A DNA stretch of 64,000 bases from Apostichopus japonicus (Eukaryota; Echinodermata; Holothuroidea; Aspidochirotida; Stichopodidae): the NCBI RefSeq assembly GCF_037975245.1, contig NC_092577.1, positions 29,258,398 to 29,322,397 on the forward strand. Direction: 5' to 3'. Numbering within the stretch: position 1 is the first letter of the stretch; every line of letters begins with the position of its first letter. The notes beneath the pieces are model-generated. The model did not search any database. It worked only from the letters and a program-made list of their open reading frames with translations, and was not told the DNA's origin. The translations under genes and the position numbers were made by a program. Positions 1-14,237 of the stretch are shown here, piece by piece.

Positions 1-1387
1 TAACCAGTGTGTGTTTGTGTCCGCCTACACATTGTATTATGTATTAGTATATGGGTGAAAGAAGCAGTCTCGTCAAATGAAACCAGACTTAGGGATTCAA
101 CAGCTTGCAAACATGTGCAGGCCCCCTGACTGAGAGCCAAACCTCTGCAAGCTGGCTTTTGAAATTCTACACCAAAAGAATTTTGCTTGCCATGTTATTA
201 TATGGCTATGTTTTCATTCAGTTGCAAGTACAGCAGCTGAGTACAGTAGGAAGATGCTGTGAGTCTGGTGGCATTTAGCCAGCAAAAGGATTTTTTACAA
301 ACATTGCATCCTGACTTTGGTTATGATGGAGAAGGGGGGGGGGGTGGGGGAGGGTAATCAAGTAGGTGCAAGGGGTTGGATCAAGAGAATGATGATGATG
401 ATGCTGAGGATTTTCTGGTTGTTATGTTAGGGTAGGTGCACCAAGGAAGCCCCCTCACCCCCACTGAGGAGGGGGGGGGTTTAAAAAAAACAAGAGAATA
501 AGAACTGCATTCTTATGATATGTAAATGGTGCTCTCAGCTAGTACAAGGTAGTTTTTGCAGTAATGTAGTAAAATCGTAAAATTATAATTTTTCCTTAAA
601 TGACAGTTACCTGTACACTCCGAATAACAAAGAAAGCTTTAAAACAATTGGAAAGTTGATTTTCTTTGGGGGGCGGGGGGAGGGGGAGGTTTGTATGGAA
701 TCATGGAATTTTTCTTTTGAAGGGTATTAATTGAGAATGGGCTGTTAGGAATAACTATTTTTGAATTGAATTCCACATAATCCCAAATAAAAAATATATC
801 CTTAAATAATTTTCCATGATTAGCAGTCAGCTGCTCTGTTACTTTGATGTTTATTGTAAGTTAATGGAATCATCGTAAGCAGATCGTAAGATCGTAGATT
901 GTAAGCAATCTTATGCAAGTATCTCTATATGAATTATGAAAACTGTGTCTTTATGAAGCATGATATTACCAGATGGTTGCCTCTAGAGAGCTGTTCACTA
1001 TTCCATTGTCTTTTAATTTGCCTGTATAATTGATAAGTACTCAGCAATTGATTTACCTCTGAATGCGTCCTGGATATGTCACAGATATCACTCTCATGTT
1101 AATATGTCTGTGCCTGCTGGACCTGTGCACAAGAGCAGTACATTAACTGCTGTACATACATGTACTAGTTCCCTACCTGCACTAATAGCTTCTAATTTTA
1201 GAATTTTACAAGCCGTTAAAAAAAAAGGTTTTGCAGTGTATACACTGTGCAAACTGTGTGCAATTAGTGGTAGAAACAAATATATACACATATTAAGAGA
1301 CAGCTAACAATATGAACACATAGGAGTTCCAGGACAAACTTTTTAGGGATTTTTTTTTTACGGCAAAATTGGTTGCCCGTAAAAATG

Positions 1388-1643
1388 TACCAAAAGAAGG
1401 GAGTTGGAGAGATAAATTTACTTTGTTCCTCGCTTGTACCTGTCTCCCCACAACCTTAGCACCTCGCTTTACTGTGCCTAGAATGAACTGGTAACCTTTG
1501 AACACTGTGCTTCAACCGACCCCTCCGGTCAATGCCCTTCCTTCTCATTCTACCTTCCAAAGTGCCAACATCGTGCGTTTAGTTTTCACGATTTCCTACA
1601 GTGATTTTCGTACCAAAATAAGGGAGTAGGAGAGATAAATTTG
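1388..1643 (+). repeat. Direct repeat pair, about 33 bp
   Basis: A segment starting GTACCAAAAGAAGGGAGTTG near 1388 recurs near 1611 with two or three substitutions (GTACCAAAATAAGGGAGTAG). Both copies continue into GAGAGATAAATTT. The roughly 220 bp between them is not repetitive. This could be the ends of an old mobile element or a simple segmental duplication; I see no target duplication. Confidence 0.5.
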
Positions 1644-1965
1644 TAGGTATGGTGCATAGAAAACCAGCTTCTTCGGGTGGTTCATAGGCAACCACTATCT
1701 TCATTTTATTTCAGTATCTCCAAAGTGCTAGAGGGTGATACCAATTTATCATTTCAGCTATTTGGGGGAATTTAGATGTTTTGATGATTTTGGTCACCAC
1801 AACGGAAGTTTTGATCGTCTCTGACAACCATTCAACCAAAAAAAAAATTACCCTCTGCTCAATCTGTTTTCCCATTTTGCTAAATTGTTTGTTAAAAATG
1901 GGAGTAATTTCCCAAAATATTAAAAAGGAAATTATTTTACAATTTCTAACAGAATTATAGACAGG

Positions 1966-2312
1966 GCTTCATTGACAGGTCCTAGGGTTAGCCCCTAACC
2001 CTATCATTAACGGGGCTAATTCATTGACAGGGCTTAGGGTAAGCCCCTTACCCTATCATTACTAGGGCTAATTCATTGACATGAGGTTAGCCCCTAACCC
2101 TATCATTAACAGGGCTAAGCCATTGACAGTGCCTAGGGTTAGCCCCTGATTCTATTGTTAACAGGGGCTAGGGTTAGTCCATTGCCCTATCATTAACAGG
2201 GCAAATTCATTGACAGAGCTTAGGGTTAGCCCCTCACCCCTATGGTTACCAGGGCTAATTCAATTGACGGGGCTTTAGGGTTAGCCTCCTAACCCCTATC
2301 TTTAACAGTGCT
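1966..2312 (+). repeat. Minisatellite of about 57 bp containing TTAGGGTTAG
   Basis: About six degenerate units, each carrying a (T)TAGGGTTAGCCCCTAACCCT core followed by ATCATTAACAGGGCTAATTCATTGACAGG-like sequence. The core pairs a telomere-type TTAGGG/GTTAG string with its complement CTAACCC, so every unit can fold as a short hairpin. It is an interstitial array, not a telomere: exact hexamers do not run on. Confidence 0.85.
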
Positions 2313-3754
2313 TCCATTTTGAAAAAAAAAAAATGTTTCCTAGTGTGTATCTTGCTATTAACATTTACACTGCCCTTCTGTCTTAATGCTACCAGCCAGA
2401 GATTTCACTCAGTGTTGAGTGAGTCATGTGATTTAGTTGGAACAAGTACAGTAAGTAGGTATAAAGTGTGTGTAACCTCACACAGCATGAATGTGAACAT
2501 ACTTCACTGTGAGCTTTACAGGCGCTGTGTTACATTTGGCATCTGGTTTGGTATGTTCTTGTTTCTCTCCCTAGGAGTGTAACCATTTATTTAAGACCAA
2601 ACTAATATTTGTTAAAAAAGGTGAACAATTATTACCTTATTTTCAATACAAAACATTCAATATTTAATCTGCAGGAATTTATGTCTAAATATGTACATGT
2701 TTATATGTGTTGAAGTTTTATCTCCATATAGGTTAGTTGAGACTGGAGAATAAACAGTGAGCTCAGAATGAAAGTCAATAACTTTTACACATTAAATTTG
2801 ATTTTTCATAAGAGTATTCATGGCTTCGATCAGGTTGGAACAAAGTTTTTGACTCTTTGCTGTGTAGCAGACACAGCTTTTTGAGCTGACATCCAATTCT
2901 CTTGGCAGCCTGTCCAGGTTATGTGTTAGTTATCACAGAACTAACATTACTTGTGCTCTGAAAAAAATTCAAAGGTTGGCTTGTCTGAGTGAAACATGAC
3001 AATGTTTTTTTTATTATTTTTTTTATAACTTTGTTACAACATTCATATCCTGATCCTGTGTGATCTAGTCTAAGGGACATCTCAACAGTGAATTAACTTC
3101 ATTGCTAATTAGATAACACATCACTTGAAAATGTGAAAGAAATACTTATGAGAAGAAATAAAGAAATATGTATGTTCCTCTTCTTATCTCAGGGGAATAA
3201 TTGATCGCATCGGAAAATAATGCTATGCAAAATGGGCACCTTGCTATACAGGTTGCAAAGATGTATAGCATTTGTTTGTTTTTTTGTTGTTAAGAAAACC
3301 ATATTACATTATAATCTTGAGTTCAAAATTCAGGAACCTTTCAAAATTTCTACGCAAATTTTTTACAAACTAAATTGTACCCTTTCTATCTACATATGGC
3401 TATGTATTTTAATGGCTGGATAATAAGCTGTAAATATAGTTTGAAGTTTTCAAATGTATGACCATCAGTGACTTTATTGCTCTCGTATGTCTACAATTAG
3501 GTTCATATTAGGAGATATGACCATACTGTGATAGTTTATATACACTATGTACAACGCTACCTTGCTTTTGAACTATATGGTATCTCGCCACCGTAGTCGC
3601 CTTACCAGGCAGGTAACGAAGTGATGACAGAGGCAAGAGAACCTCAAAGTTTTAATAACTTTCTGTGTATGAACTATACTGTAGCAATTAGTTAATTAGC
3701 AGGTAGTTGTTTTCAACTGGTACAAACCACTGTCATGGTGATTCTTGACATGCT

Positions 3755-3873
3755 TGTGCAGCGTCTGTATATAAATAGGGTGTCCGCATATAAAGCAGGA
3801 GGCCCGGGTTCGAATCCCAGTGGAGGCTGGAAGTTTTTCCACTGTTCTAAATTTTCCAACTCAATAGGTTTTC

Positions 3874-3880
<7 letters not shown>
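3755..3880 (+). mobile_element. tRNA-derived SINE, copy 1 (degenerate A box)
   Basis: The tRNA-like head has a good B box (GGTTCGAATCC, about 3807-3817) and the same downstream body as the other copies: GGAGGCTGGAAGTTTTT, CACTGTTCTA, then TTTTCAATTATA running into a (TA)n tail. The A-box region is damaged, with TATATAAATAGGG where the others have TAGCCTAGTGGTTAGGG. The tail motif with TTTTCAATTATA repeats twice more downstream within the AT tract. Confidence 0.8.
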
Positions 3881-3919
<39 letters not shown>

Positions 3920-3993
3920 ATTTATATATATATTCCTTCTCATTACGTTTTCAATTATATTTATATATATATAACCCATTACGTTTTCAATTA

Positions 3994-4033
<40 letters not shown>

Positions 4034-4062
4034 TATATATATTTATATATTTATATATACAT
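3876..4062. repeat. (TA)n microsatellite, tail of SINE copy 1
   Basis: Nearly pure TA dinucleotides interrupted by TTTATA and by two more copies of the SINE tail phrase CATTACGTTTTCAATTAT. Continuous with the SINE 3' end, so it probably arose as its tail. Confidence 0.9.
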
Positions 4063-7000
4063 GTCTCCTATATGTATCACCTTGCAAAAAAAGTACACTG
4101 CTATATGTACTAGGTCAACTACTGAAGTTTGCCAATTACACTGCAACATAATGCTTTCAATGAAACTGCTACATACTGTGTGTGTGTGAGTGTAATTGTA
4201 CAGTGAACGGCCTTGATCATAGAGCTCTGTGAGAAAGAGTTTGTCTTCAACACATTGTACACACACACACACACAACAGTGGAATGAATTGTGTGTGTGC
4301 ACTTGAACAGTAGATCCCAATACAGTCACAGTCTCCCTGTGATAGAGTCACTATATACAGGAGCAGGCATTGTCCAAGCTGTTGATATGCATCTCTGTGT
4401 GTGTTTGTGTGGATAGCATATAGTGCTACATATTGGCCTGGTTGGAGCTGGGTCATGGACAAGTTAGCTTAGGGACTGTCATTGTTAAAGTCTGTTTATT
4501 TAATAACCTTAGGCAATGTTACAGAGTGCACACTGGTTGACTTGAAATACAGCAGCTACAGTACCATACCATTCATTAGTTAGCTGGTAGCTTACTAAGT
4601 TTGTTGCCGCAGATGTTTTGGCCCAATATTTGGCTATTTCGCTGACTGATGTCCAACCTTGAAACCTTCATAGAAACTTATATTTGCTGTTCTAATTCCC
4701 GAAGAAGGGGGTGAAGGAAACAAATTATGTCATTTTGTTTTACGAGTGTACAGGAGTAAAAGCAACTCTGTTGTCAAGAATATCTGGGATGATTGTGGTT
4801 TTGAAGTACTCAATACTACATACAGTAGAGCTGATTTCTGCAAATATTTTTATGGATTTAGGAAATCTTGCATGTACATCCCTGCTATGAAAAATGATGT
4901 GTTCTTCTGCGTTGCATAATTATTGGATTCCAGTGTCTGTTCGTGATAGAATTTTATCTCATCCTAAAAAAATGGTAAGTATACTATTTAGTAAGATTTG
5001 CTTTTTTGTCTGTTTTCCTCAGAAAGGAAGGAAACAGCTCTTCCTCTTTCCCTTTTTTTTTGTCTATTTCTTTTTCATTTGTCGTCTTTTATAATTTCCT
5101 GTTTCATTAAGCCACAACAGTCATAGTGCTCGTGAAACATGACGATGAAAATGTTCCAACTAATCTTTAAAAGTGCTAGAGAAAGGTATCCCAAGAAATG
5201 TTAGAGACAAATAGGTTTAGACATATGAAATGTGGGAAGTAAAATTTTACGATATGAATATTATGATATATATAATGTTTACAAGGAGTATACCTCTCTT
5301 AAATGCCAAGTGAGCTTTTCACCCTCAGCTTGTAATTTTGACATGTTACATATTTTCAGTAGTTCCGATCGAAATATCTGATGTATGTTGGCATGGTTGA
5401 TTCATAAAAGTCGAGCAAACGGTGCCCTTCGGAATTTTGACTCCCTGGTGGATCAAGCCAATCGTTCCATCATGATTCCATATAACGCCACCTGAAATAT
5501 TTCTATACATAGTAAATGCCAAAAGTTCATATCAAGGGCAGTATTAGGACTATAGGGATAGTACAGAACTATATCGCAGTCTAGCAAGTTGCTTTCCACA
5601 ATTTAAATTATACAACATTAATCAAAAGTTTCATTTCTTGTTGTTGTGTTAAACCATATTTTTGTTGATGCTTTACAATGTAGGCATTGTAATACTTAAC
5701 AACCAAATTTTTGCATAGCCTCAGAATAAATTCTGTCTGACATTGCAAAATATTTCAATCTTGGAACCTGTCTTAAGATGTGTTTCAGAGACTTGACAGA
5801 AAGCCAGGAGAAAGTCTGTTTATTATACATAAACATGGTAGGAATTTTTGCTGTATATAGCAAAATACTGTGGTCAGTCAACAGACATGGTAATATTATC
5901 CAATCACTCGTACATCACACAAAACTTTCAAGAAGTTGGAGATTTCAAAAGTTTTGGCTAGTTCAAATCTGTGATTTAATAAATTAGCCTTTGTAAAGAC
6001 TCAAATCCACATTCCGTAATGATTGACCAGTTTGTTAAAATTGTTTTCAGGCACAAAGCATACATGTATGTCAATGACTGCAAGATAGTTAAGGTCAGGT
6101 GGGCATGCATATCACCAACAATGGTAGGATAGTAAATTAGTATTAATCAAGATGGAGAAAAGTGAAGGAAATGTTTTTTGTGGCAGACTTGTGATACATC
6201 ACCTCTGGTGATCAAACTTTTCCTGAATAATTATGATACCTGGGCATTGTTGACATGACATGGTTCACGCTTCACATATTAATGTACACAGATTTTGAAT
6301 TGTTTTGAATCTAGGTAAGTCCTGTCCTTTCGATACCAAAAGGAATTTATTGCCAAGCATTTGTTACATTTTCACTTTGACAGAACTTTTCTGTTTGGAT
6401 GACAGTTGCTCTGCGGAACTCTCAGAATTAATTTGAACATTGCATAAAAGATTGGATTGATTTAAGAACAGCGATATATATACTGAATGTAGTGGCGTAT
6501 AAGTGGAGATTTGAGACATTATTTTGCAGTGAAGACCACCAGCGAGGGAATAACATACGTAAAAATGCCTCGTGCTTGGGGAACTTTTTAAATATATACT
6601 GTACCTATTTGCTTGATTTGGTGGTAAAAACAAGTTAATATTGAAAATCTTTTTAGTGTCGGAAGCCCCCTTATGTCGAAGGATGACTTTACATGTGCAG
6701 TTTGCAGACTTTTAGTCTTAAGTAATATGTTTAGTCTAGAAAAGATTTGTAAAGTAGTTATGTTGCAATTTAACTATTCATGTTTTCAACTACACAGATA
6801 TGCTTAACCCCTGGTATGCTCCTTTAAGACTAAACTGATCATGTTCAAATTGTAAGAAGTGGACTCCCAACAAGCATAACATCTGAAAAGAAACAAACCA
6901 TGTCCCCATGCACAACCCCAAACAACCAACCCGATGGGACATTTGGTTAGCACCACGGTACATCACCTGAACACAGGAGCTCATCGGTGCAAGGTCACCC

Positions 7001-8045
7001 TCTCACCATAACCCCCAACTCCCCTACCCCCTCCCATCTAAGTCTTGACCATATCACTTCATGTTTTGATGTCGTAGGAAGGATACTGTTCATAGCTATT
7101 CATAACAGCTTACCCAGCAAGGTTTAAAGGGCGTTTCCTGCTGTAGGTAGGTAATATACTATCAGGATAGCTGTTTTTACTACATTAATTACAATTAAAA
7201 TCTCTGGCGATTTTCATAAACCAGCAGCCAAGTAAATACTCCAAGTGTTTGCATAAATGAAATCTGTGATCGTGGCATAGGAGACCACTGTGTGGGTATT
7301 ACCTTTATTTAGTGTAATTTTAGGCAAGAAAAACGTTACAATTCGTAATAATAGTTCAGTTTGGTATTCAAATATAGTTTATTGAAGATAAAAGATTCCA
7401 TTATAAGTGTTAGCCAAAGGCAAGCTTTGATATGAATGCGTCATATCGGTCCTCAACAGAGGGATCTATTCTGTTTGCACACCTCAAAAAACAAATTGTA
7501 TAGCACCGTGACAAATAGTATCTCAATCTATGTGCTAGTTGTGAAAATATGTTAAAAAAGATCCAGGCTTCAATAATTACGAAAAGAATTGCAGGTACAA
7601 CTCCAGTTTATTCCAGTTTGGAGACTTGGTTACAATTTACTGACAATCAATGCTTATAGCACAATTTAGCAAAAATACCTCAAACAAGCTTTCTGATTGG
7701 TTGATGACCAGATGTGAGTAAAGTTGCCATGCAAACTGTGGGCAACATTACCTTGCTAAAGTGTGCTAGTTATGAGTGGAAAAAACCATGTTAGTTTGAA
7801 TATGTCACACAATGTGTGAAATATAGAGAGCCCTTTGCCCAAAAGTGTCAGTCAGAGATTCCTCAAAGATATTCTCAGTGATTTCAGAGACAGCATCGTT
7901 TCAAGACCAATATGACAGCGCCCTCTGTTGATTTAGGGCGTGGCTAGAGGTCCCAGTCTGCAATGGATGAGTTGCATTTCATAAAGAATGTTGAAAGTGT
8001 TATTTCTTCGTACTTACTGCACCTGTTTTGTGCATGTCCATTTTA

Positions 8046-9370
8046 TCTTGATTATATCATTACATTCAGTCTAGTGCTATATATACTGTATTACATATTG
8101 TTGTCACCTGATGTATGTGTAGTCCATAATATCTTGATTACATCATCACATTCAGTCTAGTGCTATATAACATACAGTATTGTTATCACCTGATTTTTGT
8201 ATTGTTCACATGACAATTATATCATTACATTCAGTCTAGTGCTATACTGTATTACATATTGTTGTCACCTGATGGTGTGTAGTCCATAATATCATGGTTA
8301 CATCATTACATTCAGTCTAGTGCTATATAACATACAGTATTGTTATCACCTGATTTTTGTATTGTTCACATGACAATTATATCATTACATTCAGTCTAGT
8401 GCTATACTGTATTACATATTGTTGTCACCTGATGGTGTGTAGTCCATAATATCATGGTTACATCATTACATTCAGTCTAGTGCTATATAACATACAGTAT
8501 TGTTATCACCTGATTTTTGTATTGTTCACATGACAATTATATCATTACATTTAGTCTAGTGCTGTAGTACATATTGTTGTCACCTGATGTGTGTGTAGTC
8601 CATAATATCATGGTTACATCATTACATTCAGTCTAGTGCTATATAACATACAGTATTGTTATCACCTGATTTTTGTATTGTTCACATGACAATTATATCA
8701 TTACATTTAGTCTAGTGCTGTAGTACATATTGTTGTCACCTGATGTGTGTGTAGTCCATAATATCATGATTACATCATCACATTCAGTCTAGTACTGTAG
8801 TACATATTGTTGTCACCTGATGTATGTGTAGTCCATAATATCATGATTACATCATTACATTCAGTCTAGTGCTATATAACATATTGTTATCACCTGATTT
8901 TTGTATTGTTCACATGACAATTATATTACATTTAGTCTAGTGCTGTAGTACATATTGTTATCACCTGATGTGTGTGTAGTCCATAATATCATGGTTACAT
9001 CATTACATTCAGTCTAGTGATGTAGTACATATTGTTGTCACCTGATTTTTGTGTTGTTCACATGACAATTATATCATTACATTCAGTCTAGTACTGTAGT
9101 ACATATTGTTGTCACCTGATGTGTGTGTAGTCCATAATATCACCATTACATAATTTCATTCAGTGTAGGGCTGTATTACATATTGTTATCACCTGATTTT
9201 TGTATTGTTCATAATATGACAATTACATCATTACTTTCAATCAGATAGTGCAGTAGTACTGTACATGCATATTGTTGTCACCCATTTTGTGTGTACGTCC
9301 ATAATATCAGAATTGCATCAATACATATTCAATCTAGTGCAGTAGGTATGTACTGTTATCTCCTGTGGTC
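8046..9370 (+). repeat. Higher-order satellite, about 160 bp unit made of two 80-bp halves
   Basis: All halves share ATCATTACATTCAGTCTAGT followed by GCTATA..., TATTGTT(A/G)TCACCTGAT. They then alternate between an ending with TTTTTGTATTGTTCACATGA and one with GTGTGTAGTCCATAATATCA. That alternation gives a dimeric unit near 160 bp, clearest between 8100 and 8760. Units decay toward 9370. There are no unique spacers, so this is not a CRISPR-like array. No coding frame crosses it. Confidence 0.9.
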
Positions 9371-12300
9371 TGTGTACATACAATTCTTAATTATGAAGTA
9401 GTCTATCAACTGAGTTACCAACCGAGGAAGACCAAAATGATCAGTACTGCAGCCTTGGGGAAGAGAGAGAAATTGTGTGTGTTGGTTAGCTGCTCTGCAT
9501 ACAATACTATACAAGTAGATTTCATATCTTGATTGTATGTGTTTGTGTGTGTTTGCTGTGTGTGTTCATTTCTCTTGTTGGGGTCACTGGTGTAATGCTA
9601 GTTGCCCTGTAGGCATGCATGGTATTTGACCAGCCAAGCAATGACTAACTTATTGTAGTACACATAATTTATCAAAGTAGGTGTAGTCTACTGCTGGGTG
9701 GGTGGTTCTGCTTTTCCTTTTCTTTCTTGTCTTCTGGGTGAGTCCAATAAAGGATGACCTTAGCTTAGGTCATATTGTAGTCAAGTCCACAGTTTCTATA
9801 CTGTAGGGAAATATTCCATAACAAAGAGTCAGTTAAAGTAGAATAGCCTGCAAATTTTTATCATCCAAAGTTTAGCTTAAATTTGTGCTTTGCTATGTTT
9901 GTTATACTGTAATATCAAGCATACAATCCTCCAACTTTCTCTTTAGATTCGCTACTCGCCACTGTTGGATGAGATCAGAGGATACAGTCTCCCATATGAA
10001 TTCTCTGCCTCCTTTCCCCATATCCCCCCCCCTCCTCCTGCCCCATGTGCAGTTTCTCGTCTTCACTCACATTTAATGAGATTGATTAGCGGAAGATAAA
10101 CTTGTGATAAATCATCTGTAAATTTATGAAACATTTTGATTTGCTTTGCCTGAATCTAGGCAAAGTTTCTTCACTTCCTTAAAACTTATACTGTATGTGG
10201 GTCATGCATGTTAAACTCTTCAATGTGATTGGGGAGGGGGTGGGGTGGGTGACTGTGATGAGATTAGCTGGAAGTGATTCTTATATTTAGATCCTTTTCC
10301 ACCTCTGTAACTCTATCTTGCAAATTCTCCAAACGGTTAATCTGGTTGTCTCTGTAAGCACATCATTATAGGGTGAGGTTTTATTTGGTTGCTATGGTAA
10401 TAGGAACCTAAAGTTATGAAAGCAAACTTGGCTGAGTTGATATCGTTAAATTTTTTTTAGACGCTTTCTAATGTCAAAATGCCTTATCATAAGGTAGGTC
10501 ATTAGCTCGATTCCTCAAGTTTCTTTTCAAATAATCAATTAAACAGTGGGGGAAAAAGTATTTTCCAGTACATTAAGTAAATATACGATATATGAAGTCC
10601 TGTGAAAATCACCCGGGCGACAACCAGTATCAAATTCAAATTGATTAAATTGGAATGTATGGGGGCGGGGGGGGGGGGTGGGGTAGGAGTGCCTTTGTGT
10701 GATCAATTATGTACAGTAGTCTCACGATCTTTGAGTGCTACTTCATGGGTTTAAAGTAATTTCAGAGGCAAATCCAGAGGACTGCTTCGAATGGCATAAA
10801 GATGTCTGTTTGCATTAATTATGTAGTTATCACATTAATGAATAACTGATGACGTTCCGTCGTTTTGTGTCGGTAGTAGGTGTGGATGTTTTAATTGATT
10901 GATAAGTCGATAGATTTTAATGTAGTGAGTTATTCAAGCCAAACGGAACAGCAACCTGAGTGATATATAAATATATCTTTGTTTGACTTGAGAATCTGTA
11001 CTGTGGTGTGTGTGTGTTTGTGATAGGAGAGTTGAAGAAGAATAATTTTGTGATGGGATCGCAGGGGTCAGGAGGGGGGGGGGGACATAGTACAGGGTCA
11101 GATAAAATGATACAGTATTTGTTTTTTAGGTCTACAAATGTATGTTAGTGTACCATTTGAGCAATATTTAACTCATTTTCTTTTAGCTACAGGTAGAAAA
11201 AAAGTTGAACCCAGCAATAGGTACGGCGAGTAGGACAAGCTTTTCTAAAAAAAAATATAGAAAAAAAGAAGTGCCTCAGTATTTTGAGCTGGGACTTCAA
11301 GCATTAGTAATTGATTAAATTCAGATAAGGCTGGGTCATTGATTCACAGTAAGCCAGCCTTCAGTAATGTGGTTTGGTCATATTATCAATTTTAAGGTAA
11401 CTAGTATCAATATTTTTGGATAACATCAGAAATATGCACAGAATTGTTGCTAGATGCACACATTGTGTAACGTGGGATTCTGCATATATACATGTATACA
11501 GCAAATGTCCTCAGAAAACTAAGACCTTCTTCATTTTAAAAATGCACAGTAACCCTAAACCACCCAAAAGCAGAAAAGAGAGACCTTTACCCGAGCTCCT
11601 CCTTTCCCCTGTCCTTCTCCCAACATATCTCTCTATAAAGTTTCTCATGAAATGTTGCATAAAGTCGACTTGATCTTGTTCGTTTCTGTCATATTTTGTT
11701 ATTAATTGTGAAAGATGGCAAAGTTGAATTAAAGGTTGCAAACGTTTAAATGACCCTGTGACCGGTTTTGTTTCCTACCTGTGCCAAAAAGTTAATTAAA
11801 CCAATCCACACCTTTTTTAGGAAATTCTATTATAACACACACTTACAACACTGTGCTTTTAAATTGAATTCTTTGTCTTGGTGTTATATCTCTGAATTGA
11901 TCTTTTTCAGGATTTGAAATGAACTTTGATTTTCTGTGAAGCTTTAGAACTATTACCATTGATTAGTACCTGACTGAACTAGTAACCTTTTGTAGCATTA
12001 TTTAGCGGTATCCTCATTTCAACTCAACTTTTGTGTAAAAGACCTTTCAGCTGTATCCAAATCCTTCTGGCTATGAACATTCTAATGGAAGCTGATACCC
12101 TGTCCGCAATTACCTGGCTTACATAAACCTTTGGTTTAACCCTTACGTGAACTCTTTATGCGGTTTACAACTGGTTCTGCAATTTAAAGCGTTGTTACAA
12201 GATTGCAAATTGCTAAAACTCCACTTCTCTCTGTATGTAGCCCCAGTGTGAGTACTGTCGTGGATCTGACTGTCTGTAACACAGTATAAAAAAAGGGGAG

Positions 12301-12604
12301 GGGGGATTAGCAAAGAATTAATCCACAGAAAGCTAACTACAAAACCACTCAAGTTCACACATTACAATAGATACAGTACAGTACATGCCTTCAATTAAAT
12401 TCAAATTTATATTTTCATATTTTGCTTCACAATAATACATGACAAAATGATAAGAAACTGACCAGTATATAATTACACATATTATTGGCATTAGCAAAGA
12501 CAAGAATGTTTATCAAAGCTAGTGATCAAGAAAAAAAGACAGAAGGCTAAAGAAAAAAAGTGGGAATAAAAACATATGTAACCGGAACAAGGAGGGAAGA
12601 AAAG

Positions 12605-13205
12605 ACAATAAATGATATTATACAGTATATGTAAACTTGTATACTATATACTGTATAGTGTATACTGTATACAGTACTTAGTATACCACTATGGTATGTA
12701 TACTATATGTGATATTATACTGTACCTTGTACAGTATAGTACTCAATGTGGGCTACAGTATCTAGGCTTTATACTTGTGACACAAAACTATAGGGATGGG
12801 ATAGAAACTTAACAAGACTGGAAAACTTGACAGAAATAAAATTCTTATGGATTAATGTATGCTATGTATGAATTATGTAATGCTGTGACTATATGCTATG
12901 TATGAATTATGTATGCTATGACTATATATGCTATACATGTATGAATTATTTATGCTGTGATGATATGCTATGTATGAATTATTTATGCAGATGGCTGTGT
13001 GATTATATGCTATGTATGAATATTTATGCTGTGATTATATGCAATATGTATGCATTATGTATGCTGTGATTATATGCTATGTATGAATTATGTATACTAT
13101 GTTAGTATGCTATGTATGAATTATGTATGCTGTGACTATAGGCTATGTATGAATTATTTATGCTGTGATGATATATGCTATGTATGAATTATTTATGGAA
13201 TGCTG
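12605..13205. repeat. AT-rich repeats: GTATAC-rich tract and TATGCTATGTATGAATTATG array
   Basis: From 12605 to 12740 the DNA is rich in self-complementary ACTGTATA/GTATAC/TACAGTA words. From about 12845 to 13200 a 30-35 bp unit, TATGCTATGTATGAATTATG plus TATGCTGTGA, repeats roughly ten times with variation. No gene signal. Confidence 0.85.
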
Positions 13206-13729
13206 TGAATCCCTTTCCATGAGCTTGTTTCCATTGAGGTGAATTTTTTCCTCTGTTCCCTTTAAATGCTAATTTCTCGTGCAAAGACTTTCATCCCTTC
13301 CACAAGTTTTGGCCTAGTACATCCATGTGGTGAAGAGAAGATCAAACTTTTTGTCTCCGAAAAAAAATGCAAGTATGCAGCTTGAGAAGTATTGTAAACT
13401 GTACCATTTCATATGATTATATTAAAGTTAAAGCCAACTACTGTATATTATGATCAGCTACAGTTAGGATTGTTGAAAAAGTGCTTTTCATGTAAAACTG
13501 ATTCAACAATTGGAATACTTGAACAGTATCTGTAGCGCATTTCCAGTTTCCGTGGCGACAGTATTACTTCAAAACAGCTGCATTCTCCCTCCTCAAACAG
13601 CTCTCTCTAGCAACCAAACATACCTGTCCACTGTCACTAGCTCCTTTACACAGAATGACTGACAAGCTGAGACAGAAGTTTATTCCCAGTATCGAAGAGG
13701 CCCGACGACATCAGGGACTGGTCGGTCAT

Positions 13730-13745
13730 TGACCTAACCTGAACC
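13730..13745 (-). promoter_or_regulatory. Candidate DR4-type nuclear receptor site
   Basis: On the minus strand it reads GGTTCA, GGTT, AGGTCA: two direct half-sites spaced by four bases, the arrangement used by several RXR partners. One half-site is the exact consensus and the other is a one-base variant. It lies 2.4 kb upstream of the first NCOA coding exon. Such matches also occur by chance in a 16 kb region, so this is only a candidate. Confidence 0.2.
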
Positions 13746-14237
13746 ACAGTTCAGCGGTGTTAATATTGAGCACTGTCTGTAACGGTACTGGTTCCAAACA
13801 CTCCAGTAGCTTTCTCCTGGCACTGCTGCTGCTGCTATCCTCTCCTCCTCTTCCCCGCTCCTCGTGTAGTACCAATGACCTACGTAGCAGGACTAGTAGT
13901 TGTAGTGATGGCTTGCTTTTAAACTATGTAACACCAGTCTTTGACCTAATTTCAGAGCTATATTCTGACAGAGATTATTTTTCAGACCTAATTTTTTTCA
14001 GATAGTATCTTTTTCCTGGGTGTTAGCGGTAGTGGTGGTTCGTTCGGTGGGAGAGTTAAATAATATAAAAAAAGGAAGGAATTTCAGTCTGAGAAACATA
14101 ACCTAGATTGACCTAGATTTTTGTTTATGGGGGGAGAGTAGAGTGAATCTTGTAGAGCTGTATCTGAGAGTAGAGAGTAAATTGTGCATAATGATTTGTA
14201 TTAGTCACTGGGTGAATTTGTTAGCAAATACTGAAGT

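Noticed and set aside
1966-2312. True telomere
   Set aside because: Units are 57 bp with only short telomere-like words and unique sequence on both sides.
8046-9370. CRISPR-like repeat array
   Set aside because: Repeats are contiguous and diverging, with no unique spacers, in a eukaryotic genome.
13757-14005. Possible small secreted protein (Leu-rich start)
   Set aside because: No splice support, no family resemblance, composition typical of chance frames in this AT/CT-rich region.
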